From Bog-532 sp963805255 (GTDB lineage: Bacteria > Actinomycetota > Actinomycetes > Streptosporangiales > Streptosporangiaceae): DNA of 64,000 bases. How positions within the stretch are numbered: position 1 is the stretch's first letter; every line of letters begins with the position of its first letter. The DNA lies in assembly GCA_963805255.1 (NCBI GenBank), contig CAWDTK010000011.1, positions 632,559-696,558 of the forward strand, given 5' to 3'. The notes beneath the pieces are model-generated. The model saw only the letters and a program-made list of their open reading frames with translations, searched no databases and was not told the DNA's origin. Shown piece by piece: positions 53,158 to 61,285 of this stretch. The position numbers and the translations under genes were made by a program.

Positions 53158-53826
53158 GTGGACAAGGACCCAGTGCGCAAGACCAAGGACGTCCGCGCGG
53201 CGGTCGAAAAGGAGCTCGGCTTCGACCCGGGGGTCGGCGCCACGCACATCGCAGTCAGGAACATCGTCGGCGATGTCACGCTCACCGGCACCGTGCCCAG
53301 CTATCCCCAGTACCTGGAGGCGGCCGCCGCCGCGCGGCGGGTCGCCGGGGTAACCGGCGTGCACAACCAGCTGGAGGTGGTGCTGCCGGAAGGCGACTAC
53401 CGCGATGACGTGAAGCTGGCCACCGCGGCGAACAACGCCCTCGCCCAGAACGTCACCGTGCCGGACAGCGTGGAGGCGACCGCCGAGGACGGCGACATCA
53501 CCCTGACCGGGACCGTGGCCTACGGCACCGAGCGTACTGCCGCCGAGGCGGCCGTGGCCGGCCTGGCCGGTGTCCGCAACCTCATCAACGACATCGAGAT
53601 CAGCTACGACATCGATCCGATCGACGTCGACCTGCACGTCCAGGAGGCACTGGACCGCTCTGCGGCGGTCCCCGACGGCAGCGACGTGAAGGCGGACACC
53701 AAGGACGGCGTCATCACGCTGACCGGCCACGTCCGCACCTGGGCCGAACACGACGCGGTGGTCGGCGCCGCGTTGATGGCCCAGGGCGTCATCGACATCC
53801 GCGACGAACTCGAGGTCACCGGCTGA
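53158..53826 (+). CDS. Protein with three BON domains
   Basis: From a GTG at 53158 with GGAAGGA upstream; 222 residues. Three repeats of about 70 residues each carry the BON pattern: VRNIVGDVTLTGTVPSYPQY, VEATAEDGDITLTGTVAYG and VKADTKDGVITLTGHVRTWA, each followed by an Ala-rich helix and a GVxxxxNxI/L strand. BON domains bind phospholipid membranes or act in osmotic protection (OsmY type). There is no signal peptide, so it is probably cytoplasmic. It is convergent with the P-type ATPase, and the two stop ends overlap by 11 bases. Confidence 0.85.
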   Translation: MDKDPVRKTKDVRAAVEKELGFDPGVGATHIAVRNIVGDVTLTGTVPSYPQYLEAAAAARRVAGVTGVHNQLEVVLPEGDYRDDVKLATAANNALAQNVTVPDSVEATAEDGDITLTGTVAYGTERTAAEAAVAGLAGVRNLINDIEISYDIDPIDVDLHVQEALDRSAAVPDGSDVKADTKDGVITLTGHVRTWAEHDAVVGAALMAQGVIDIRDELEVTG

Positions 53827-56573
53827 CCTGCATCCCCGGCGGCGCGGCGGTCCGCCGCAGGACCGCTTTGCGGATCTCGGCGGCCACCACGACCGACAGG
53901 GCTACGGCGGTGCAGATCAGCCACTGCGGGACGCTGAGCGTGGCGGTCTTCATCACGGTGTGGAAGATGCCCAGGACCGTGGACAGGACCAGCAGGACGA
54001 AGGACACGCCGGTCGTGCGAGCGAAGGTCCTGTCGGAGAAGGTGCCGAGGGAGAACGCCGAGTCCCGTTCGTCTTTGGACTCGATGGAGAAGAACAGCAG
54101 GAACAGCGCGAACGTGACCATGCCCATGGTCTGGGCGGCGGCGAGCCCGTGCGCCTGGTCCGCCCCGCTGATCACGCCGAGGGTACCGGTCGCCATCAGC
54201 AGGCCGGCGAAGGAGAGCCAGACGATGAGCCCGCGGGTCAGGATCGGCCGGCCGGGCGGCAGCGGCGGGCGGTCCATCAGCCCGGCGGCGGGTTTGCTGT
54301 AGCCGAGCCCGACGGACTGGATGGACAGCATGGTGAAGCTCACCCACAGCGTCTGCAGCGGAAGCAGCGGTACGCCCTGGGCGATGTTGAAGATGCTGGC
54401 GCCGAGAAACGTGGCGATGTAGCCGAACAGGCCGCCGATCTGGTACCAGATGTACCGGGTGAGGTTGTCATACAGCCCGCGGCCCAGTTCGACGGCCTTG
54501 ACGATGGTGGAGAAGTTGTCGTCGGTCAGGATCATCACCGCGGCTTCCTGGGTCACCTCGGTGCCGGTGCCCATCGCGATCCCGATGTCGGCCCTCTTTC
54601 ACGGCCGGCGCGTCGTTGACGCCGTCCCCGGTCATCGCGACGATCTGGCCTTGCCTCCTGAGCACGTCGACCAGGCGGACCTTGTGCCCGGGGCTGACCC
54701 GAGCGATCACGCCGATATCGTCGATCCTGGCCAGTGCCTCCTCGTCGTTCATGGCGGCGAACTCGGCGCCGCTGATCACGGTGCCGTCGATGCCGAGCTG
54801 CCCGGCGGTCGCGGCGGCGGTGACCGCGTAGTCGCCGGTGATCATCCGGACCCGGATGCCGGCCTTGGTCGCCGTCGCGATCGAGGCCCTGGCGGTGGGC
54901 CGGGGCGGGTCGACGATCCCGGCCAGGGCGAGCAGCTCCAGCCCGGTGACGAGCGGGAGCAGGTCGGCGGCGGGGTCGAAGGCCGCCGGGTCGAGGTCCT
55001 TGCGCGCGGTGGCGATCACCCGCAGGCCCTGCTCGCCCAGCCGCTGGTTCTCCGCCTGGTACCGCTGTCGGAACTCGTCGCTGGCGGGAACCTGGCCGTT
55101 GTCCGCGTCGAAGACGGTCGCGGCCCGCGCCAGCAGCTGATCCGGTGCGCCTTTGACGTAGCAGCGGATCACCTCTTTGCCGGACGCGCCGGTCATCGTG
55201 TGGAAGGTGGCCATCAGCTTGTAGGCCGCGTCGAACGGCAGCTCGGCGATCCGCGGGTACCGTTCCCTGGTGGCGACGGCGTCGATGCCGCCCTTGGCGG
55301 CCAGCACGACCAGCGCGCCCTCGGTCGGGTCCCCGATCAGCTCGCCGTCCCTGACCACCGCGTCGGAGGCCAGCACCATCGGCAGCAGGAACTCATCCAG
55401 GCCGATGTCCGCCTCCCCGGCGATCCGGGTGATGCGGCCGGCGGTGGAATAGCCCTTTCCCTCGACCGCGTACCGGCGGCCCGCGGCCACCATCGCCACG
55501 GCGGTCATCTGGTTCAGCGTCAGCGTGCCGGTTTTGTCCGAGTTGATCGCCGAGGTGGAGCCGAGCGTCTCGGTCGACGCCAGCCGCTTCATGATCGCGC
55601 CGGCCTTGGCGAGCTGCTGCGTCCCCCAGGCGAGGATGGTCGTGACCACCGTGGGCAGCCCCACCGGGATCGCGGCGATGGCGAAGGCGACGGCGGCGTC
55701 GAAGACCGCGAGGAACGTCTGGCCGCGGGCCAGGTTCAGCGCCATCGACGCGACCAGCGCGATGCCCGCGATCACCAGGATCTGCTCCTCGAGCCGCTCC
55801 ATCTGGCGGGCGAGCGGGGTCGTGACGTCCTGCTCTTCGGCCAGCATCCCGGAGATGTGGCCAACCTCGGTGGCCATCCCGGTCGCGGTGACCACGAACT
55901 CGCCCGCACCGCGGGTGACGTCGGTGTTCATGTACACCATGTCGGTCCGGTCGCCGAGCGGCGTGCCGGCGCCCGCCACGGGCTCCGTGCCCTTAGCGAC
56001 GGGCAGGCCCTCCCCGGTCAGCGCGGACTCGTCGGCCTCCAGCGTGGCCGTCTTCAGCAGCCGCCCGTCCGCGGGCACGATGTCGCCCGCCTCGATCGCG
56101 ACGATGTCACCCGGCACCAGCTGCCCGGCCGGGATCTCGGCCAGCTGGCCGTCCCGCCTCACCTTGGCCTTGATGATCGTCATCTTCTGCAAGGCGGCGA
56201 CGGACGCGGCGGCCTGGCCCTCCTGCCGCAAGTTCATGACCGCGTTGAACAGCGTCAGCAGGATCAGCAGGACGCCCGTGCCGAGCTGCTTGAGCGGGTA
56301 GATGCTGCCGATGCCGGCGGCGAGCAGCCCGAGCTGCATCGGGTCGTTGTACTGGCGGACGAACGCGTGCCAGCGCGGCTCTGCCTTCCCGGCGGCGAGC
56401 TTGTTGGGGCCGTACCGCTGCGCCCGCGCGGCCGCCTCAGCCGAGCTGAGACCGCGCCGCCCGTCCACCCCTTCGGAGTGAAGGACCTGGCCGGCGCCGA
56501 GCGTGTGCCACGCCACCCCGCCGGCCGCTGGCGGCCGTCCCGATCTCGGTGTATGCGTCACTCCCGGCGTCAT
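53816..56573 (-). pseudogene. Cation-transporting P-type ATPase, one frameshift
   Basis: The ATG at 56573 is chosen for AAGGA upstream. Domains in order: N-terminal cation ATPase region (GLSSAEAAARAQRYGPNKLA); actuator domain with TGE (DESALTGEGLPVAKG); the phosphorylation site NSDKTGTLTLNQMTAVA after PVGLP; the nucleotide domain (CYVKGAPDQLLAR); MITGDY; and hinge TGDGVNDAPAVKE. Near 54597 one extra G breaks the frame; the next frame continues ADIGIAMGTGTEVTQEAAVM and the last membrane helices to 53816. It looks like a Ca/Na/K-type (class II) pump of about 915 residues. The break is a single base in GAGGGCC, so it may be a sequencing error. Confidence 0.85.
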
Positions 56574-56720
56574 GTCGATTCCTTCTTGCCTAGCAGCCGC
56601 TGGTAGCCGTGCGGGGAAGCTCTCAGCATCGAGCGGGAACAACCCTTCCGGGTCGATCCCGGCAAAGATCCGGGTCGGCGTGGCGGCAGACGGCGTCGCG
56701 CCAGTTTACGGGTCCGCTCA

Positions 56721-56948
56721 TCAGCGGGCGATGCGCAGGGTCAGCCGCGGGGGGCAGCCGAGCTGCACCAGCCGGGCGACCTGCTGCCAGTCAAGGTGGT
56801 TGGCGTTGACCTCGGCCAGCGGTCCTGGGATGCCTAGCCCAGTGAGCCGTGCCACCCGCCAGTTGCGCACGAGCGGCTTTTCGTCGCCGGCGGCCTCGTG
56901 GGCCGGGCTCGGATGCGGCGTCGTGATCGGCTCCTTCACCCTCGACAC
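56721..56948 (-). CDS. Small unknown protein, 75 aa
   Basis: From a GTG at 56948 (or an internal GTG at 56939) the product is acidic then basic, with a clear conserved-looking core: NWRVARLTGLGIPGPLAEVN, WQQVARLVQLGCPPRLTLRI. I believe similar small proteins stand near stress genes in actinomycetes, but I cannot name the family. It lies between the P-type ATPase and an HdeD-like gene and is divergent from the latter. Confidence 0.6.
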   Translation of the reverse strand: MSRVKEPITTPHPSPAHEAAGDEKPLVRNWRVARLTGLGIPGPLAEVNANHLDWQQVARLVQLGCPPRLTLRIAR

Positions 56949-56949
56949 T

Positions 56950-57000
56950 GAATCTATTGATCAGTCTTGTAATCTGTCATCAATTATGATTACCATCGTG
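56950..57000. promoter_or_regulatory. AT-rich divergent promoter region with nested inverted repeats
   Basis: ATTGAT (56956-56961)/ATCAAT (56979-56984) and GTAATC (56969-56974)/GATTAC (56988-56993) interleave in a 50-base AT-rich block between two divergent genes. TATGAT at 56985-56990 could be a -10 box for the HdeD-like gene. The repeats could bind a regulator; the TetR gene at 59.3 kb is one candidate, without proof. Confidence 0.45.
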
Positions 57001-57066
57001 TCAAAAGCTGGCCTGGCGGAGTCAAGGGCTCCGGGTGACCAGGGCAGCGAAGCGAAGGGAACTGCC

Positions 57067-57627
57067 ATGTTCAAATCACTGAGCACGTCCCTGATCGCGC
57101 GCGGCATCCTGGCCGTGATCGTCGGGATCATCGCGCTGGCCTGGCCCTCGGTCACCGTGCTGGCGCTGGTCATCTTGTTCGCCATCTACGCGTTCATCGC
57201 CGCCGGCCTGCAGGCCGCGCGGGCGTTCAGCAGCGCCAAGGCCGGACCGGTCATCGGGCACCTGCTGCTCGGGCTGGCCGACCTGGCCGCCGGGGTCATC
57301 GCGCTGGCCTGGCCGGGGCCCACCGCGCTGGTCCTGGTGCTGATCGTGGGCGTCTGGGCGATCGTCGCCGGCCTGGTGGAGATCGCCGCCGCCTTCGGTC
57401 ACGGCGAGGCCGCCGGGACCCGGGCGCTGTTCATCCTCGGCGGGCTGATCACGGTCGCGTTCGGCGTGGTACTGTGCGCCCGCCCCGGCATCGGCGCGGT
57501 CACCCTCGCGCTGCTGTTCGGCCTGTTCAGCCTGATCGCCGGGATCTGGATGCTGGTGCAGGGCATCGAGCTGCGCCGCACCGGCAAGACGCTGGACCCC
57601 GCCGCGCGGGAAAAGACCCCGGCCTAG
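57067..57627 (+). CDS. HdeD-like (DUF308) membrane protein
   Basis: The ATG at 57067 has AAGGGAA upstream; 186 residues. Six hydrophobic helices run nearly without loops (LIARGILAVIVGIIALAWPS, VTVLALVILFAIYAFIAAGL, HLLLGLADLAAGVIALAWPG, ALVLVLIVGVWAIVAGLVEI, LFILGGLITVAFGVVLCARP, ALLFGLFSLIAGIWMLVQGI). This is the HdeD/DUF308 pattern with repeated LAWP. HdeD is linked to acid resistance in enterobacteria; in actinomycetes its role is unclear. Intact. Confidence 0.85.
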   Translation: MFKSLSTSLIARGILAVIVGIIALAWPSVTVLALVILFAIYAFIAAGLQAARAFSSAKAGPVIGHLLLGLADLAAGVIALAWPGPTALVLVLIVGVWAIVAGLVEIAAAFGHGEAAGTRALFILGGLITVAFGVVLCARPGIGAVTLALLFGLFSLIAGIWMLVQGIELRRTGKTLDPAAREKTPA

Positions 57628-57677
57628 GGCGAGCCCGCCACCCAGCGTGGTTCACTGTCACTTAGTTGGAGGCAGGC

Positions 57678-58772
57678 GTGCTGATGGTGAAGAGCCGGCG
57701 GTGGCTGTTCGCCGCCGCGGTACTCCCGCTGATCCTCGCCGCGTGCACGAGCACGACCGGCCGCCCGGGCCCCGGGGCCGGCACGACCGGCACGGTGGCC
57801 GGGTCCGGCTCCGCGGCACCTGGCGGCCTGAGGGCGGTCCGGCACGTGTGGGTGATCGAGCTGGAGAACCAGGGGTACGCGCAAAGCTTCGGCACCCCGG
57901 CCGCCGACCCGTACCTGGCCCGGACGCTGCCGCGGATGGGGGCCCTGCTGGAGAACTACTACGCCATCGGCCACAGCAGCGCGGACAACTACATCGCGCA
58001 GGTCTCCGGGCAGGCCCCGGACATCGCCACCCAGATCGACTGCCCGCTCTGGATTCCTTTCCCCGGCCAGGTCATCGCCGGGCCGTACCACCAGGTCCTC
58101 GGCGAGGGCTGCGTCTACCCGGCGGCGGTCCCGACGCTGGGCAACCAGCTGTCCGCCGCCGGGCGCAGCTGGGCCGCGTACCTGCAGGACATGGGCAACG
58201 ACCCAGGCCGGGATCACACCGTCGCCACGGCCCGCGGGCCCGCCTGCGGCCACCCCGCCACCTGGGCCATCGACCACACCCAGAAGGCCGAAAAGGGCGA
58301 CCAGTACGCCGCCCGCCACGACGGGTTCACGTTCTTCCGCTCGGTCACCGCCAACCAGGCCTTCTGCGACGCGCACATCGTGTCGTTCCGGCCGCTGCCG
58401 GGCGACCTGGCCCGGGCCAGCGCGACCCCGGCGTTCTCCTTCATCGCGCCGGACCTGTGCAACGACGGCCACGACGCGCCGTGCGTGACCGGCGCCCCGG
58501 GCGGGCTGGCGCAGGCCGACGCGTTCCTGTCCCAGTGGGTGCCGGCGATCATGGCCGCGCCGGCCTACCGGGACGGCGGCCTGATCGTGATCACCTTCGA
58601 CGAGGGCAGCGACTCGGCCGCCTGCTGCGGCGAGACCTCCGGGATCAGCCCGTCCCACCCGAACGTGCCCCTGCCCGGGAAGACCGGGCCCGGCGGCGGC
58701 CGCATCGGCGCGGTCCTGCTGTCCCCGCTGATCAGGCCGGGCACCGTCAGCACCGTCGCCTACAACCACTTC
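57678..58772 (+). pseudogene. Phosphoesterase-family lipoprotein, C-terminus lost
   Basis: The GTG at 57678 is preferred because GGAGG stands six bases before it (an ATG lies at 57684). A lipoprotein signal (RRWLFAAAVLPLILAAC) is followed by a phosphoesterase domain: HVWVIELENQGYAQSF, NYYAIGHSSADNYIAQVSGQ, FSFIAPDLCNDGHD and GGLIVITFDEGSDS. This is the acid phosphatase/phospholipase C-like superfamily. After VSTVAYNHF at 58772 the sequence changes to a rhomboid protein, so about 20-40 C-terminal residues are missing. The catalytic metal ligands mostly lie before the cut, so some activity cannot be excluded. Confidence 0.8.
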
Positions 58773-59184
58773 TGTTGTCCGACGGCCTTCCCGCGCGGCG
58801 GTTCCCGGTCGTCAACATCTTGCCGGTCGTGGCCAACGTCGCCGTGTTCATCTTGTACGAGCTGCCGAACATGAACTCAGCGGTGTACCACGCCTCGTTC
58901 TACCCGTGCACCGCCGACAACGCCTGCCGGGGCCAGAGCCGTGCGGAGTGAGCTGGATCACCGCCATGTTCCTGCACGGCGGCTGGGACCACATCCTGGG
59001 CAACATGCTGTTCCTGGCGATCTTCGCCAAGAACGTCGAGGACGCCTTCGGGCCGCATCTGTACCTCGGCTTCTACTTCGCCGCGATGATGCTGCAGACC
59101 GCGATGACGCTGCTGTTCGGCACGGCCGCTGAGGCGCGGGCGCCGGAGCTGGGCGGAAATGCGTATCGGCCTCGTATCGGGTAA
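58772..59184 (+). pseudogene. Rhomboid-family protease, N-terminal fragment, frameshifted
   Basis: After the junction the frame reads LSDGLPARRFPVVNILPVVA, NVAVFILYELPNMNSAVYHA. It changes frame near 58925 and continues GVSWITAMFLHGGWDHILGN, MLFLAIFAKNVEDAFGPHLY. This is the first half of a rhomboid intramembrane protease, with HGGWxHxxxN on the second conserved helix. The GxSG catalytic serine motif is absent, and part of the following helix is deleted before the end at 59184. Not functional. Confidence 0.75.
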
Positions 59185-59330
59185 GATCAAAATTGTTATA
59201 AGGTATCAGCAGTGATTATATGTCCCATCTAGATGAACGCTGAGTACCGCTTGGCAGTGGCGGCCGCGGGCTGGCTGTGACCAGGAAACGTGGCCGCTAA
59301 TGTGCTAGTGGAACGGCGGGAGGAGCAGTG
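59185..59330. promoter_or_regulatory. AT-rich upstream region of the TetR gene
   Basis: From 59180 to 59235 the sequence is unusually AT-rich (TTGTTATAAGGTATCAG, GTGATTATATG). It is the only such stretch before the regulator gene and is a likely promoter and operator region. I did not find an exact palindrome. Confidence 0.35.
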
Positions 59331-59987
59331 ATGGCAGAGGCGGCATCGGCAGCCGGCGCGCCCAGGGTGTCGCGGCTGGACCGGCGCAAGGCCCGCACCC
59401 GGCAGGCGCTCATCGACGCCGCGGTGCGGCTGATCGCCGAGGGCCGCGGGGACCGGGCGAGCATCCAGGAGATCACCGAGGAGGCCGACATCGGCTTCGG
59501 GTCGTTCTACAACCACTTCGACAGCAAGGAGCAGCTGTTCCAGACCGCCTCGGAAGAGGTGCTGGAACGCTGGGGGCAGATGATCGACCGCGCCAGCGCC
59601 GGCATCACCGACCCGGCGGAGCTGTTCGCCGTGGGCACGCGGATCACCGGGCGGCTCGGCTGGACCCACCCCGACATCGCCGGGTTCCTCACCGGCGCCG
59701 GCCTGGACGTCCTGGACATCCCCACCGGCCTGGCACCCCGCGCCCTGCGCGACATCCAGGCCGGGCAGGCCACGGGCCGGTTCACCGTTGCCGATGCAGA
59801 GATCGCGCTCAGCGCCGCGACCGGCGGCATGCTCGGGCTGCTGCGGATGTGCCAGCGGCACCCGGAACGCATCGACGAGACCACCGTCGACCAGCTCGCC
59901 GAGGCCGAGCTGCGCCTGCTCGGCGTCCCCGCACCCGAAGCCGCCCGCCTCGCCGCCCTCCCCCTCCCGGACACCGGCACGTGGTAA
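59331..59987 (+). CDS. TetR-family regulator
   Basis: The ATG at 59331 follows GGAGGAG; a GTG lies directly before it. The 218-residue protein has a TetR N-terminal helix-turn-helix: RRKARTRQALIDAAVRLIAE, then IQEITEEADIGFGSFYNHFD and SKEQLFQTASEEVLERW. The C-terminal ligand domain is all-helical (AGITDPAELFAVGTRITGRL, GMLGLLRMCQRHPERI). The ligand is unknown. Possible targets are its own promoter region and neighbours. Confidence 0.9.
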   Translation: MAEAASAAGAPRVSRLDRRKARTRQALIDAAVRLIAEGRGDRASIQEITEEADIGFGSFYNHFDSKEQLFQTASEEVLERWGQMIDRASAGITDPAELFAVGTRITGRLGWTHPDIAGFLTGAGLDVLDIPTGLAPRALRDIQAGQATGRFTVADAEIALSAATGGMLGLLRMCQRHPERIDETTVDQLAEAELRLLGVPAPEAARLAALPLPDTGTW

Positions 59988-60135
59988 CAGCCGCCACGAT
60001 GCTGCCGGCCGCGTCCCCGTCAGCAACCCCCGGTCGCCGCGCCGAGCGCAGGCCCGAGGGATACCAGGCGCGGAGACGTACCTTGGCCTGCACCCGACCT
60101 AGCGTCGTGATTCGTCCATGCTCCCCACGCCCGCG

Positions 60136-61071
60136 ATGAACCCGTCCAGGCCACAGCTGTCACGTTATGGCTGGCGGCCCGCTGATCCGCCGCGCCGGCC
60201 CGTGCTGTTCATCAACCCCAGATCGGGTGACGGCAAGGCCGCACGCGCCGGGGTGGCCGAGCGGGCGCGCGCAAAGGGGATCGAGGCCGTCATCCTCGCC
60301 CCGGGCCAGGACCTGGCCGCGCTGGCCCGGGAGGCCGTGACGGCCGGCGCGGACGCGCTCGGGATGGCCGGTGGCGACGGGTCGCTGGCGGTCGTAGCTG
60401 CGGCGGCGGCCGCGCACGGGATCCCGTTTGTGTGCGTCCCGGGCGGGACGCGCAACCACTTCGCGCTCGACGTGGGCGTGGACCGGCACGACCTGGCCGG
60501 CGCCCTGGACGCGTTCACCGGCGGGGTCGAGCGCCAGATCGACACGGCAGAGGTGAACGGCCGCTTGTTTCTCAACAACGTCTCGCTTGGCATCTACGGC
60601 GAGGCGGTCCGCAGCCCGGCCTATCGCGACGCCAAGACGCGTACGCTCCTGGAGATCGCGGCTGAGGTGATGGGACCGAGCGCGGAGGCGCCTGCGATGT
60701 GCCTGGTCGACGACCAGGGGCGCGAGCACCATCATCTCGCCGTCGTGCTCGTATCGAACAACCCCTACGCGCTCGATCGCCCGCTGATCGGAGGCACCCG
60801 TCCGGCGATGGACAGCGGCCAGCTCGGCATCGTCGTCCTCGACGCACCCGGCGACAGCCCGCACTCTCCAGGGCAAGCCTGGACCGCGCCGCGGCTGGAG
60901 GTGAATGCCCCGGCACCGGTGCACGCCGGGGTCGACGGCGAGGCGGTGGACCTCAGCCCGCCGCTGCGGTTCGCTATCCGGCCGGCGGCGCTGCGGGTCC
61001 GGATCTGCTCGCGCCACCCGGGCGCCTCGCCATCAGCGCGTCTCCACCTCCCGGGCTACCCACCCGCGTGA
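60136..61071 (+). CDS. Diacylglycerol/lipid kinase catalytic-domain protein
   Basis: ATGs at 60118 and 60136 are possible; the second gives MNPSRPQLSRYGWRPADPPR. The DAGK catalytic domain starts VLFINPRSGDGKAARAGVAE and has GMAGGDGSLAVVAAAAAAHG (GGDGS ATP loop) and VCVPGGTRNHFALDVGVDRH. The second beta-sandwich domain follows (NNVSLGIYGEAVRSPAYRDA, VLVSNNPYALDRPLIGG). These are the marks of the DgkB/YegS lipid-kinase family. No membrane segment. The exact lipid is unknown. Confidence 0.85.
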   Translation: MNPSRPQLSRYGWRPADPPRRPVLFINPRSGDGKAARAGVAERARAKGIEAVILAPGQDLAALAREAVTAGADALGMAGGDGSLAVVAAAAAAHGIPFVCVPGGTRNHFALDVGVDRHDLAGALDAFTGGVERQIDTAEVNGRLFLNNVSLGIYGEAVRSPAYRDAKTRTLLEIAAEVMGPSAEAPAMCLVDDQGREHHHLAVVLVSNNPYALDRPLIGGTRPAMDSGQLGIVVLDAPGDSPHSPGQAWTAPRLEVNAPAPVHAGVDGEAVDLSPPLRFAIRPAALRVRICSRHPGASPSARLHLPGYPPA

Positions 61072-61244
61072 TGGCGCACTTCCTGGGAACCGTCCTGGCC
61101 TACGAGGCCCTCCACGCCCGCCCCGACCTGCACGTCTATCTCCTGGTCACCCTCGGGTCACCGCTGGCTCTGCCCCGGCGCAGGCAAGGCGCCTTCTTGA
61201 AGCGGGCGAGCGCGCATAGCCGCACCGTGGCACCGTTCAGCTAG
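61071..61244 (+). pseudogene. Alpha/beta-hydrolase fragment
   Basis: The ATG overlaps the TGA of the kinase gene. Only about 57 codons remain: MAHFLGTVLAYEALHARPDL, then LVTLGSPLALP. This resembles the nucleophile-elbow region of lipase-like hydrolases (AHSLGTxxAYEAL), but the catalytic Ser is Phe here. It is a gene remnant. Confidence 0.5.
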
Positions 61245-61285
61245 CGTGGCACCATGTAGCGGGCGCCGTGCGACTAGGAGTGGCG

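Noticed and set aside
54450..56606. A plus-strand frame of 718 codons opposite the P-type ATP-ase
   Set aside because: Antisense shadow; rich in Arg, Gly and His with no motif. The minus strand has the full set of P-type ATPase motifs.
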